A stretch of DNA of 64,000 nt, from contig NZ_JACCAB010000001.1 in assembly GCF_013408925.1 (NCBI RefSeq), positions 620,001 to 684,000 of the forward strand. The letters are read 5' to 3'. The notes beneath the pieces were generated by a model. That model ran no database searches, was not told the origin of the DNA, and saw only the letters and a program-made list of their open reading frames with translations. Each line of letters opens with the position of its first letter. Within the stretch, counting starts at the first letter, position 1. Of the stretch, positions 50,950 to 61,015 are shown piece by piece. The stretch comes from Pedococcus badiiscoriae (GTDB lineage Bacteria > Actinomycetota > Actinomycetes > Actinomycetales > Dermatophilaceae). The translations under genes were made by a program, and so were the position numbers.

Positions 50950-51738
50950 TCAGAGCACCTTGGAGAGGAAGGACTTGGTTCGTGCGTGCTGCGGGTTGCT
51001 GAAGATGTCGTGGGGCTTGCCCTCCTCGACGATGACGCCGCCATCCATGAAGACGACGCGGTCGCAGACCTCCCGGGCGAAGCCGATCTCGTGGGTCACC
51101 ACGATCATGGTCATCCCGTCGGCGGCGAGGCTCTTCATGACGTCGAGCACCTCGCCGACGAGCTCGGGGTCGAGCGCGGACGTCGGCTCGTCGAACAGCA
51201 TCAGGGCCGGCTCCATGGCCAGCGCCCTGGCGATCGCGACGCGCTGCTGCTGGCCCCCGGAGAGCTGGGCGGGGTAGGCCGCCGGCTTGTCGGCCAGCCC
51301 GACCCGGTCCAGCAGCTCGCGCGCTCGGGACTGGGCCTGCGCCTTCGGGACGCCCTTGACGAAGACGGGCGCCTCCATGACGTTCTGCAGCGCGGTCAGG
51401 TGTGGGAAGAGGTTGAAGCGCTGGAAGACCATGCCCACGTCGCGCCGGGCAGCCGCGACCTCCTTCGGCTTCAGCTCGTACTTCTTCCCGTGGTGGCGTC
51501 GGTAGCCCACGAGGTGGCCGTTGACGCTGATCTCCCCGCCGTCGATCCGCTCGAGGTGGTTGATGCACCGCAGGAAGGTCGACTTGCCCGACCCGGAGGG
51601 ACCCAGGAAGGACACGACCTCACCGGCCCGGACCGTCAGGTTGACGCTCTTGAGCACCTCGTTGTCGCCGAACAGCTTGCGCACGTTGATGGCCTCGACC
51701 ATGGGCGTCGGCGCAGGGCTGGCAGTCGTGCTGGTCAT
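50950..51738 (-). CDS. Polar amino-acid ABC transporter ATP-binding protein
   Basis: This 262-residue GlnQ/HisP-like ATPase has Walker [10 protein letters not shown], signature [14 protein letters not shown], Walker B LMLFDEP and the switch His in [12 protein letters not shown]. The ATG at 51738 shares a base with the permease stop (TGATG). It powers uptake through the single permease downstream of the binding-protein gene. Arginine, or another guanidino compound or basic amino acid, is the expected substrate from the catabolic genes that follow. Confidence 0.94.
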   Translation of the reverse strand: MTSTTASPAPTPMVEAINVRKLFGDNEVLKSVNLTVRAGEVVSFLGPSGSGKSTFLRCINHLERIDGGEISVNGHLVGYRRHHGKKYELKPKEVAAARRDVGMVFQRFNLFPHLTALQNVMEAPVFVKGVPKAQAQSRARELLDRVGLADKPAAYPAQLSGGQQQRVAIARALAMEPALMLFDEPTSALDPELVGEVLDVMKSLAADGMTMIVVTHEIGFAREVCDRVVFMDGGVIVEEGKPHDIFSNPQHARTKSFLSKVL

Positions 51739-52640
51739 CAGCGACCTCCGATCGCGAAGCGGTTGCGGCGCACCTGGGCACCGAGAACTCCCCTGCTCAT
51801 CCGGCGTTCGATGCGTGACTGCACCACCGTCAGGATGGTGGTCAGCACGATGTACCAGATGCTGGCAACGATCAGGAGCGGGATCTGCTGGAAGTTGCGT
51901 CCGTAGATGAGCTGTGCGGTGGTGAGCAGCTCGGGCAGTCCGATGACCAGGCACAGCGAGGTGAGCTTCAGCATCGAGATCAGCTCGTTTGCCGTGGGCG
52001 GCACGATGACCCGCGCTGCCTGGGGCAGCACGATCCTGCGGTAGGTCAGGGCCGGGCTCATGCTCAGGGCCTGCGCCGCCTCCGCCTGGCCCTTGTCCAC
52101 GGAGCCGATGCCGGCCCGCACGATCTCGGCCATGTAGGCCGCCTCGTTGAGCCCCAGTCCCAGGATGGCCGCCACGAACTGCGTGATCAGGGTGTTGCTG
52201 GAGATGCTGAAGAACTCTGGCCCGAACGGGATCCCCAGGCTGACCTTCGGAAGCACCGTACCCAGGAAGAACCAGAAGAGCAGCTGCACCAGGATCGGAG
52301 TCCCGCGGAAGAGCCACACGTAGCCGCCCGCCACTCCCCGCAGCAGCGGGTTCTCGGAGAGGCGCATGACGGCCAGCACGGTGCCGAGCACGACGCCGAC
52401 CAGCATGGCTGCAGCGGTGAGCTCGATGGTGACGAGCAGGCCGCGCAGGATCGACCGCTCGAAGAGGTAGCCGAACACGAGATCTGGCCGCAGTTGCTGC
52501 GTGGTCGCCACGAAGTTGACGAACATCGCCGCCAGGACGACCAGGACGGCGGCAGCCACCCACCGGCCGGGGTGCCGAAGCCGGACGACCGGCTCCTCGG
52601 CATGCCCCGCCTCGATGGACTGCGCGACGTCTGTGGTCAT
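51738..52640 (-). CDS. Polar amino-acid ABC transporter permease
   Basis: This 300-residue HisM/GlnP-type permease has the conserved loop [20 protein letters not shown] and then [20 protein letters not shown]. Around five transmembrane segments are visible, preceded by a soluble N-terminus of about 35 residues. The ATG at 52640 (MTTDVAQS) is chosen because it falls just after the binding-protein stop. A single permease gene suggests a homodimeric channel. Confidence 0.93.
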   Translation of the reverse strand: MTTDVAQSIEAGHAEEPVVRLRHPGRWVAAAVLVVLAAMFVNFVATTQQLRPDLVFGYLFERSILRGLLVTIELTAAAMLVGVVLGTVLAVMRLSENPLLRGVAGGYVWLFRGTPILVQLLFWFFLGTVLPKVSLGIPFGPEFFSISSNTLITQFVAAILGLGLNEAAYMAEIVRAGIGSVDKGQAEAAQALSMSPALTYRRIVLPQAARVIVPPTANELISMLKLTSLCLVIGLPELLTTAQLIYGRNFQQIPLLIVASIWYIVLTTILTVVQSRIERRMSRGVLGAQVRRNRFAIGGR

Positions 52641-52642
52641 GG

Positions 52643-53560
52643 TCAGCTCCCGGAGTTGAGCGGCGCGCCCTTGAGCGCCTGGTCCTGCAGGTTCCACTTG
52701 GCCAGGAGCTGGTCGTACGTACCCGACTCGATGACCTTGAGAAGGGCAGCCCGGACCGCGTCTCGCAGCTCAGGGCTCTTCTTGGGCACCGGGATGCCGA
52801 CAGGCAGGGTGCCGAACGGCTTCGCGGGGACCTCGAAGGCGTTGGGGGCCTGCTTGACGTTGTAGGCCAGTGTCAGGTCGAGCGCGACGACGGCATCCGC
52901 GCGGCCGGACTGCAGCGCCTGCACGGCACTGGCCTGGTCCGGGAAGGGCTGCTTGTTCACCGCAGGCTTGCCCGCCGCGGTGCACTCCTTGGAGATGTCG
53001 TCGACGGACAGGTCGCCGGTGGCGCTCTTCTCCACGGCCGCCGACTTCCCGCACAGGTCGAGCTTGTCCTTGAGATGGGCCGGGTTGCCCTTCTTGACCA
53101 TGAAGGTCACGCCCGAGTTGAGGTAGTCGATGAAGTCGACGGTGGTCTGGCGGGACTTCTTGTCGATCATGCTCGTGAGCGACAGGTCGTACCGGCCGGC
53201 GTCGAGGCCGCCGATGATGCCGTCGAAGTTGGTGTTCTGGAAGTCGAACTTCACGCCGAGGACCTGGCCGAGGGCGGCCCCCAGGTCGGCGTCGAACCCC
53301 AGGACGGTCTTGTTGTCGGTGTCGAAGAACTCCATGGGCGGGAAGCTCACGCCCGAGGCGACCCGCACCGTCCCGGAGGACTTGATCGCGGCCGGGAGCT
53401 TGGCGGCCGCGGCGTCGTCCTTGGCGAGCGAGCCGACCGACGACGTCTGGCTGCCGCTGGTGCCGTTGGCGCCGGCGGCCTTCTGGTCCGGGGCTGCGCA
53501 GCCGGACGCGAGGGTCACCGCCGCGATGGTGCCGGCGAGTGCGAGGTGTCGAAGCTGCAT
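52643..53560 (-). CDS. Amino-acid ABC transporter substrate-binding lipoprotein
   Basis: This 305-residue family 3 binding protein has a lipoprotein signal with lipobox LASGC (Cys about 21). The mature part begins [20 protein letters not shown] and includes [12 protein letters not shown] and [20 protein letters not shown], the typical GlnH/HisJ pattern. The ATG at 53560 is favoured by GGAG six bases upstream over the ATG at 53566. It heads the six-gene operon for transport and arginine-type catabolism. The ligand is probably a basic amino acid or guanidino compound. Confidence 0.92.
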   Translation of the reverse strand: MQLRHLALAGTIAAVTLASGCAAPDQKAAGANGTSGSQTSSVGSLAKDDAAAAKLPAAIKSSGTVRVASGVSFPPMEFFDTDNKTVLGFDADLGAALGQVLGVKFDFQNTNFDGIIGGLDAGRYDLSLTSMIDKKSRQTTVDFIDYLNSGVTFMVKKGNPAHLKDKLDLCGKSAAVEKSATGDLSVDDISKECTAAGKPAVNKQPFPDQASAVQALQSGRADAVVALDLTLAYNVKQAPNAFEVPAKPFGTLPVGIPVPKKSPELRDAVRAALLKVIESGTYDQLLAKWNLQDQALKGAPLNSGS

Positions 53561-53583
53561 GGTCATCTCCATTGATGTTTCGT

Positions 53584-53606
53584 GTGACGCAACAAAGGTT
53601 GTGCAC
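53584..53606. promoter_or_regulatory. Candidate operator between the importer and the XRE-cupin regulator
   Basis: An imperfect dyad runs from GTGACGCAAC to GTTGTGCAC (53584-53606) in the 130-base gap between the divergent importer and regulator genes. It is the only symmetric element I see there, so it is the natural site for the XRE-cupin protein. Confidence 0.4.
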
Positions 53607-53690
53607 TGAGGATCGGGCAGGCATGATGGGATGTCAAGGGGTGCAGCAGAATTTGGACGCAGCCCGCCACCAGTGCGAGAGGATCCACAG

Positions 53691-54278
53691 ATGCGCCCGG
53701 TCCCCGTCTCCCCCACCCACAACGGAGTTCGACTCGGTGCGCGCCTGCGCGCAGCGAGGAAGGCCAACGGCTTCACCCTCGAGCAGCTGGCCAGCTCCTC
53801 AGGGCTGACCAAGGGGTTCCTCAGCCGGGTCGAGCGCGACGAGACCTCACTCAGCGTCAGCTCCCTCATCACCCTCTGCGAGGTGATGAGCGTCGACGTC
53901 GGCTCACTGTTCAGTGCGCCCGAGGTCGCCCTCGTCCGCCGCGAGTCGGCGCCTGCCATCAACCTGGGCGGGACCGGCGTCAGCGAGCAGCTCATGACGC
54001 CTCGCGGCCAGGCCAAGGTCCAGCTCGTTCACACCTTCGCGGAGCCGGGCGCCACCGGAGGGGCCGACCTGTACACCATCAACTGCGAGCTCGAGGTCCT
54101 GTACGTCCTCAAGGGCGTGGTCGAGCTCGTCTTCTCGGACCGCCGCCAACGGCTGACTGCGGGCGATGCGCTGACGTTCCCCGGCGGCGAGCCGCACACC
54201 TGGGAGAACACCAGCGCCTCGAGGACGGCCGAGATGATCTGGGTCCTGTCGCCGGCCCCGTGGAGCGGTAGCTCCTGA
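53691..54278 (+). CDS. XRE-family regulator with C-terminal cupin domain
   Basis: This 195-residue protein has an N-terminal lambda-repressor-type helix-turn-helix (residues about 13-68; FTLEQLASSSGLTKGFLSRV) and a cupin sensor domain at about 110-190 (ELEVLYVLKGVVELVF, AGDALTFPGGEPHTWEN). PuuR-like proteins of this design sense polyamines or amino-acid intermediates. The ATG at 53691 follows GAGAGG. It is divergent from the amino-acid importer, which it probably controls. It converges on the inositol lacI gene across a 125-base gap with no obvious terminator. Confidence 0.9.
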   Translation: MRPVPVSPTHNGVRLGARLRAARKANGFTLEQLASSSGLTKGFLSRVERDETSLSVSSLITLCEVMSVDVGSLFSAPEVALVRRESAPAINLGGTGVSEQLMTPRGQAKVQLVHTFAEPGATGGADLYTINCELEVLYVLKGVVELVFSDRRQRLTAGDALTFPGGEPHTWENTSASRTAEMIWVLSPAPWSGSS

Positions 54279-54403
54279 CCGCGGCAGCGCGGGGCCATTC
54301 GGCTGTATGGGGCACCACCAGAAGCCCTCTGCCCTGCCGCCACGAAATCTCGGCGCTGCGGCCCCGTCGTCACGCCCCGCCCAAAGCCATCCGGCCGATG
54401 GAC

Positions 54404-55447
54404 TTAGGGGCGGATCTCGCCCGAGCCCCGGGGGATCAGCTCGGGCTTGATCACGACATGGCGCGGAGCCGAGGTGTCGCCGTCGATGCGGGCGAACAAC
54501 CGCGCCGCGACCTGCGCCCCGATGGCTCCTACATTCTGCCGAACCACCGTGAGCGGCGGGTCGACGATGTCTGCCAACGGGAAGTCGTCGAAACCAACGA
54601 GGGCGATCCGTCCGGCCAGTCCGCGGTGGTGCAGTGTGCGAATAGCACCCACTGCCAACGAGTTTCGCGCCGCGAAGATGGCCGTCGGCGGCTCCCTTCC
54701 GTCGAGCAGGCGCCCGAGCGCGTCAATCGCGTCCTCGGACGACCGCAGGGAGGTGGCGACAAGTCTGGGATCCGGCTCGATACCGGCCTCCAGGAGTGCT
54801 GACAGATAGCCGTCGTGCCGCGCGCGGGCCGTCTGGATCGACGTCAGGTCGCCGAGCAAGGCGATGCGGCGGTGACCGTGCGCGATGAGGTGGTTCACAG
54901 CCAGCCTGGCGCCCAGGTCGTTGTCGATGGTGACCGAGTCGGTGTCGACCCCGTTGGGCCGACGGTCCACAAACATGATGGGCAGGCCGCTGCGCAGGTC
55001 GTCCGCGAGGTACTCCTGACGCGCCGTCGCGGGCATGAGCAGCAGGCCGTCGACACGGCGACGCACGAGGTTCTCCACGAGCACGCGCTCGCGTTCGGGC
55101 TCCTCGTCGAGGCTGGACGCGACGATGACGACATCGCGGTCACGGGCTGCGTCCTCGAGGCTGCGCAGGAGGCTGGCCGAGAAGGAGTTGCTCACATCCT
55201 GCAGCAGCGCACCCACCATGGCGGTCTTGCCGTGCCCGCGGCGCAGGTTGCTGGCGGCGAGGTTGGGGCGGTAGCCAAGCTGCGCGACGGCCCGCTCGAC
55301 CCGGCTGACGACGTCGCTGGAGACGCCGCCCTCGCGGTTCACCACCCGGGACACCGTCTTGAGGCTGACGCCAGCGAGGGCTGCCACCTCCCGCATGGTG
55401 GCACGTGGGGGGCGGCGCTGGGTCTTTGACAACGATGTCACGATCAC
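54404..55447 (-). CDS. LacI-family regulator of the inositol/sugar cluster
   Basis: This 347-residue repressor has helix-turn-helix MREVAALAGVSLKTVSRVVN, hinge AASNLRRGHGKT, and effector domain with the late VGFDDFPLADIVDPPLTVV. I prefer GTG at 55447: TACAAC at 55460-55455 on the minus strand is a fair -10 box ending seven bases earlier, giving a leaderless start. One operator copy (55427-55440) lies just inside the gene and another ahead of the divergent importer, so it should regulate both itself and the importer. The inducer is probably an inositol derivative. Confidence 0.9.
   Translation of the reverse strand: MIVTSLSKTQRRPPRATMREVAALAGVSLKTVSRVVNREGGVSSDVVSRVERAVAQLGYRPNLAASNLRRGHGKTAMVGALLQDVSNSFSASLLRSLEDAARDRDVVIVASSLDEEPERERVLVENLVRRRVDGLLLMPATARQEYLADDLRSGLPIMFVDRRPNGVDTDSVTIDNDLGARLAVNHLIAHGHRRIALLGDLTSIQTARARHDGYLSALLEAGIEPDPRLVATSLRSSEDAIDALGRLLDGREPPTAIFAARNSLAVGAIRTLHHRGLAGRIALVGFDDFPLADIVDPPLTVVRQNVGAIGAQVAARLFARIDGDTSAPRHVVIKPELIPRGSGEIRP
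55427..55440. promoter_or_regulatory. LacI operator O2
   Basis: TGACAACGATGTCA differs from a perfect 14-base palindrome by one position pair and matches O1 at 55505 in 13 of 14 bases. It lies at the start of the lacI gene, 78 bases from O1, a spacing that would allow looping. Confidence 0.7.
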
Positions 55448-55469
55448 GAGTGCAGTTGTACAGGAACCG

Positions 55470-55498
55470 TTGACAAATGCACAACTGCCGACTACAAA
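55470..55498 (+). promoter_or_regulatory. Promoter of the CUT2 importer
   Basis: TTGACA (55470-55475) and TACAAA (55493-55498) are separated by exactly 17 bases. The transcription start is expected near 55505, which is the first base of operator O1. Confidence 0.75.
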
Positions 55499-55504
55499 TT
55501 CTCT

Positions 55505-55518
55505 TGACAACGTTGTCA
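55505..55518. promoter_or_regulatory. LacI operator O1
   Basis: TGACAACGTTGTCA is a perfect 14-base palindrome with the central CG typical of LacI-family sites, placed at the predicted transcription start of the importer operon. Bound repressor would block the promoter at 55470-55498. Confidence 0.8.
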
Positions 55519-55552
55519 CGCGGCACGGAAGCCGCTTGAGATGGGAGACACC

Positions 55553-56659
55553 ATGCGTCACAGCACCTTGCACAACCGCTCCGTTCGGCGGACGCTCGCC
55601 ATCGCCCTCGCGGGCTCGACTGCGCTCGCACTGGGCGCCTGCAACCGATCCAGCTCGAGCGACACCGCCGGGAGCGGCGGCAAGGCGGCAGTCGGTGTCA
55701 GCCTGATCACCAAGGACTCCACCAACCCGTTCTTCGTCGCCATGCAGAAGGGCGCCAAGGCGGACGCCGCCAAGAACAACGTGAAGCTCACCGTCGCCTC
55801 CGGCAAGCAGGAGGGGGACGACCAGGGTCAGATCACCGCCATCGAGAACTCGGTCGCCCGCGGCGACAAGGGAATCCTCATCACCCCGATGAGCACCGGC
55901 GTCAATGCCGCTATCGAGAAGGCGCGCAAGGCGGGCCTGTTCGTCATCGCGCTGGACACCCCGCCCGACCCGGCCAGCACCGTGGACATCACCTTCGCCA
56001 CCAACAACCGCAACGCGGGCAAGCTCGACGGCCAGTGGGCCGCGATGCAGATGGACGGCAAGCCCGCGGTCATCGCCCTGTTGGACCTGTTCAACGACAA
56101 GATCGTCTCAGTGGACTACAACCGCGACCAGGGCTTCCTCGAGGGCATGGGCATCCCGGTGAACGACCCCAAGAAGAACGGCGACGAGGCCAAGACCGGC
56201 AAGTACACCGGTGGCAAGGGTGGCGACTACACGATCGTCTGCAACGAAGCCGGACAGGGCGCCGAAGACGGCGGCCGCTCGGCGATGGAGAAGTGCCTGG
56301 CGAAGAACCCCAACATCAACCTCGTCTACACGATCAACGAGCCCACCGCGGTCGGCGCCGATAAAGCCCTCAAGGCTGCCGGCAAGACGGCCCTCATCGT
56401 CTCGGTCGACGGCGGCTGCGCCGGCGTCGGCAGCGTCAAGAGCGGCGTCATCGGTGCCACGGCCCAGCAGTATCCGTTGAAGATGGCCACCCTCGGGATG
56501 GAGGCGATCGCCAAGATCGCCCGCGGCGGCGAGAAGCCCAAGACCACTCCCGGACTGGACTTCTTCGACACCGGGGTCGCCCTGGTCACCGACAAGAAGG
56601 TGACCGGCGTCGACAGCATCACGTCCGACGAGGGTTCCAAGATCTGCTGGGGCAACTGA
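55553..56659 (+). CDS. CUT2-family sugar ABC transporter substrate-binding lipoprotein
   Basis: This 368-residue RbsB/FrcB-like periplasmic-binding protein has the lipobox LALGAC (Cys about 30). Its core starts GVSLITKDSTNPFFVAMQKG and includes GILITPMSTGVNAAIEKAR and VVSVDGG-type VSVDGGCAGVG. The ATG at 55553 is favoured by GGGAG five bases upstream over that at 55541. It is controlled by the operator-promoter just ahead. The inositol genes that follow on the other strand make myo-inositol or a related polyol a likely substrate. Fructose is the alternative, as FrcB is close. Confidence 0.9.
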   Translation: MRHSTLHNRSVRRTLAIALAGSTALALGACNRSSSSDTAGSGGKAAVGVSLITKDSTNPFFVAMQKGAKADAAKNNVKLTVASGKQEGDDQGQITAIENSVARGDKGILITPMSTGVNAAIEKARKAGLFVIALDTPPDPASTVDITFATNNRNAGKLDGQWAAMQMDGKPAVIALLDLFNDKIVSVDYNRDQGFLEGMGIPVNDPKKNGDEAKTGKYTGGKGGDYTIVCNEAGQGAEDGGRSAMEKCLAKNPNINLVYTINEPTAVGADKALKAAGKTALIVSVDGGCAGVGSVKSGVIGATAQQYPLKMATLGMEAIAKIARGGEKPKTTPGLDFFDTGVALVTDKKVTGVDSITSDEGSKICWGN

Positions 56660-56661
56660 CC

Positions 56662-57680
<1,019 letters not shown>

Positions 57681-57684
<4 letters not shown>

Positions 57685-58514
57685 GCACGAGCACCCTCGA
57701 GGTGGCCCACGGTGGCGTCCCGGCTGGGAAGGAGCACGTCTACAGCCAGGAGCCCGTCCTGTCGGCCCGCAAGCTCGTCATCACGTTCGGGCGCGTGGTC
57801 GGTCTCGACGGAGTCGACCTCGACCTCTACCCCGGCGAGGTGCTCGCGGTCATCGGCGACAACGGTGCCGGCAAGTCGACTCTCATCAAGTGCCTCACCG
57901 GGGCCTACGTCCCCGACTCCGGGGAGATCACCCTCAACGGTCAACCGGTCCATTTCAAGAAGCCCCAGGATGCCCGTGAGGCGGGGATCGAGACGGTCTA
58001 CCAGCAGCTGGCCGTCATCCCTGCCCTCGACATCGCCAGCAACCTCTACCTCGCCCGCGAGGAACGTCGCAAGGGACCGCTCGGTTCGGTGCTGCGGATG
58101 CTCGACAAGAGGGGCATGGAGAAGCGCGCGGGTGCCTCGGTGCAGGACCTCGGGATCCAGACGATCCAGAACATGAACCAGGCCGTCGAGACGCTCTCCG
58201 GAGGTCAGCGCCAGGCCGTCGCCGTCGCCCGGGCGGCAGCGTTCGGGAGCAAGCTCGTCGTCCTCGACGAGCCGACTGCGGCACTGGGTGTCAAGGAGTC
58301 GGGAATGGTGCTCGACATGGTCAAGCAGCTGCGTGACAAGGGCCTGTCGATCATCCTCATCAGCCACAACATGCCGCACGTGTGGGAGGTCGCCGACCGC
58401 ATCCACATCCAGCGACTGGGTGGCCGGGCCGGGGTCATCACGCCCCAGTCGCACGACATGGGCGAGGGTGTCGCCATCATGACGGGCGCCAAGCGCCTCG
58501 AGGGCTCGCCGTGA
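57681..58514 (+). CDS. CUT2-family sugar ABC transporter ATPase, single-domain
   Basis: This 277-residue ATPase has one nucleotide-binding domain: Walker A GDNGAGKST, signature LSGGQRQAVAVARA, Walker B LVVLDEPTAALG, and switch His in LISHNMPHVWEV. RbsA-type ATPases of CUT2 importers usually have two such domains, so this is the short FrcA-like form that must dimerise. It overlaps its neighbours at both ends (ATGA, GTGA). Confidence 0.92.
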
Positions 58515-58918
58515 CCGGCACGGTCGTCGTCGGCTACATCCCGACGCCGCAGGGGATCGCTGCTTTCGAGCGGGCGAAGGAGGAAGCGCTGCTCCGGGAG
58601 TGCAGGCTCGTGGTCGTCAACACCGGCCAGAACGGGGACTTCGCCACCCCGAGCTTCGCCACCGCGGAGGACATCGACGCGATCGGGCGCGAGCTGCGCG
58701 ATGCGGGCCTGGCCCACGAGGTCCTCCAGGCCACCAGCGGGCTCGGGGCCGCCGAGGAGATCCTGCGCGTCGCCGCGGCCGAGTCGGCGGAGCTGATCGT
58801 CATCGGCATTCGTCACCGCACGCCGGTGGGCAAGCTCTTCCTGGGCAGCACCTCGCAACAGGTCTTGCTCGACGCGCCCTGCGCGGTGCTGGCGGTCAAG
58901 GCCAGGACCACCGCCTGA
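58511..58918 (+). CDS. Universal stress protein family, single domain
   Basis: This 135-residue UspA-like protein has an N-terminal VVVGYIPTPQGIAAFERA and the ATP-binding signature GIRHRTPVGKLFLGSTSQQ near the C-terminus (pattern Gx2Hx3GxxxxGS). The start is GTG at 58511, overlapping the ATPase stop. A USP as the last gene of a sugar-importer operon is uncommon and suggests a role in regulating uptake or energy state. It is followed by a strong terminator. Confidence 0.85.
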   Translation: MTGTVVVGYIPTPQGIAAFERAKEEALLRECRLVVVNTGQNGDFATPSFATAEDIDAIGRELRDAGLAHEVLQATSGLGAAEEILRVAAAESAELIVIGIRHRTPVGKLFLGSTSQQVLLDAPCAVLAVKARTTA

Positions 58919-58933
58919 CCCGGCGGGCACGAC

Positions 58934-58972
58934 CTCGGTCTGGGCTCAGCCTCGCGCTGAGCCCAGACCGAG
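58934..58972 (+). terminator. Stem-loop terminator between convergent inositol operons
   Basis: CTCGGTCTGGGCTCAGC (58934-58950) pairs perfectly over 17 bases with 58956-58972 around a CTCGC loop. There is no T-tract. It lies 16 bases after the universal stress gene and 89 bases before the end of the convergent iolD gene, so it may act in both directions. Confidence 0.8.
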
Positions 58973-59061
58973 CACCACGGTCATCCTGAGCACCACAGAG
59001 ATGCTGAGAACCGCAGGGATCCCCCGCCGTGCGCCTGGCCCATCGTCGGGCCGCCAAGCGG

Positions 59062-61014
59062 TCAGGGCGGGTCCCCCGGCTGGGTTGGGGAGACGAGCGG
59101 GCGCTGGGTCGCCTTGCGCTTCCCGTATGCCGCGTAGGCGGATCTCGTGCTGTCGAGCTCGCTGACCTGCGAGACCGGCACGTCCCACCACGACTCGCTG
59201 TCGGGCGCGCCGACGAGCGGGTCTGTCTCCACGTGGATGACGACCGGGCCGCCGTCTGCGGGCGCCGCCTTGGCCTCTGTGACCGCGGCCTCGAGCTCAT
59301 CGCGCGAGTGCACCTCGATGACGTGGGCGCCCAGGCTTCGGGCGTTGGCCGCGAGGTCGACGGGGAGCAGCCGGCCGTCCAGCCGGCCTGACTCCTCGGA
59401 GCGGTAGCGGTAGGACGTGCCGAACCGCTGCGACCCGAGCGACTCGGAGAGCGAGCCGATCGAGTGGAAGCCGTGGTTCTGGACGAGGACGACCACGACC
59501 TTGATCCGCTCCTGCACCGCGGTGACGAGCTCGGTCGGCATCATGAGGTAGCCGCCGTCCCCCACCATGGCGAACACGTCGCGGGTCGGGTCAGCCAGGC
59601 GGATCCCCAGGGACGCCGGCACCTCGTAGCCCATGCAGGAGTAGCCGTACTCGACGTGGTAGGCCTTGCGGTCCCGGACCCGCCACAGCTTGTGCAGGTC
59701 TCCGGGCATCGAGCCGGCAGCGCAGAGGACGACGTCGCGCGGGTCCGACAGCTCGTTGACGACCCCGAGCACCTCACCCTGGGTCAGCACGCCTTCGGCG
59801 AGCTTCGCCGTCACCTCCGTCGGTGGGTGGTAGGCCGCCTCCACGTCCTGGTCCCACGACCGCCACAGCTCGCGCTGCCGTTCGCGGTAGGCGGGATCAA
59901 CGGCATACGCCTCCAGGGCCGTGGTGAGGGCTGTCAGGGCCTCACGGGCGTCGGCGACCACCGAAAGCCCCGCATGCTTGCCGGCGTCGAACCCGGCGAC
60001 ATTGACATTCACGAAGCGGACCCCACTGGCCTGGAAGGCAGTTCGCGACGCCGTGGTGAAGTCTGACCATCGCGTCCCTATGCCGATGACGACATCGGCA
60101 TCACGGGCGAGCGAGTTCGCCGCGCTGGTGCCGGTGGAGCCCACGGCCCCAACCAGCTGGGGGTGGCCGTGCAGCAGCGACCCCTTCCCGGCCTGGGTCT
60201 CACCGACCGGGATGCCGGTCGCCTCGCAGAACGCTGCCAGCGCCGACTCCGCCCCGGAGTAGTGCACCCCACCGCCCGCAACCACCATCGGTCGCTTCGC
60301 GCTTCGGATCACGTCTGCCGCGGCCACGATCCGCGCAGCCTCCGCGGGCGGGCGAGCGACGTGCCACACGCGCTCGGCGAAGAGCGCGGCGGGGAAGTCG
60401 AACGCCTCTGCCTGGACGTCCTGGGGCAGGGCGATGGTCACCGCCCCCGTCTCGACCGGGTCGGTGAGGACCCTCATCGCCCCGAGAAGGGCCGATGCCA
60501 GCTGCTCGGGGCGACTGACCCGGTCGAAGAACCGCGACAGCGGGCGGAACGCATCGTTGACGGTCACGTCTGCGGCGTACGGGACCTCGAGCTCCTGGAG
60601 CACCGGTGCGGACGCGCGGGTGGCGAACGTGCCTGACGGCAGCAGCAGGACCGGTATCCGGTTGATCGTGGCGAGGGCGGCCCCGGTCAGCATGTTCGTC
60701 GAGCCCGGCCCGACCGACGCCGTGCACGCCCAGGTCTGCAGCCGGTCCTTCTGCCGCGCGTAGCCGACCGCGGTGTGCACCATCGCCTGCTCGTTGCGCG
60801 CCAGCACGTACCGAAGGCGCTCCTCGCGGTCGGCGAGCTCGTTCTGGAGCAGTGCCTGGCCGAGTCCCGCGACGTTGCCGTGACCGAAGATCCCGAAGCA
60901 GCCGGCAAACAGCTTCTGGCGCTCGCCGTCCCGCTCACTCCACTGGTTCGCGAGAAAGCGGACCACGGCCTGCGCCACGGTGAGCCGCGCCGTCGCGGTG
61001 TCGTTCCCATCCAT
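59062..61014 (-). CDS. iolD: 3D-(3,5/4)-trihydroxycyclohexane-1,2-dione hydrolase
   Basis: This 650-residue ThDP enzyme opens the inositol-derived ring to 5-deoxy-glucuronate. The activating Glu is in ARNEQAMVHTAVGYARQ; the cofactor motif runs from MVGDGGYLMMPTELV to QNHGFHSIG. GIGTRWSDFTTASRTAF is typical of IolD. The length is right for the family and longer than acetolactate synthase. The ATG at 61014 (MDGNDTA) sits just after the iolB stop. Its position after iolB and the aldolase confirms the inositol pathway. Confidence 0.93.
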   Translation of the reverse strand: MDGNDTATARLTVAQAVVRFLANQWSERDGERQKLFAGCFGIFGHGNVAGLGQALLQNELADREERLRYVLARNEQAMVHTAVGYARQKDRLQTWACTASVGPGSTNMLTGAALATINRIPVLLLPSGTFATRASAPVLQELEVPYAADVTVNDAFRPLSRFFDRVSRPEQLASALLGAMRVLTDPVETGAVTIALPQDVQAEAFDFPAALFAERVWHVARPPAEAARIVAAADVIRSAKRPMVVAGGGVHYSGAESALAAFCEATGIPVGETQAGKGSLLHGHPQLVGAVGSTGTSAANSLARDADVVIGIGTRWSDFTTASRTAFQASGVRFVNVNVAGFDAGKHAGLSVVADAREALTALTTALEAYAVDPAYRERQRELWRSWDQDVEAAYHPPTEVTAKLAEGVLTQGEVLGVVNELSDPRDVVLCAAGSMPGDLHKLWRVRDRKAYHVEYGYSCMGYEVPASLGIRLADPTRDVFAMVGDGGYLMMPTELVTAVQERIKVVVVLVQNHGFHSIGSLSESLGSQRFGTSYRYRSEESGRLDGRLLPVDLAANARSLGAHVIEVHSRDELEAAVTEAKAAPADGGPVVIHVETDPLVGAPDSESWWDVPVSQVSELDSTRSAYAAYGKRKATQRPLVSPTQPGDPP

Positions 61015-61015
61015 G

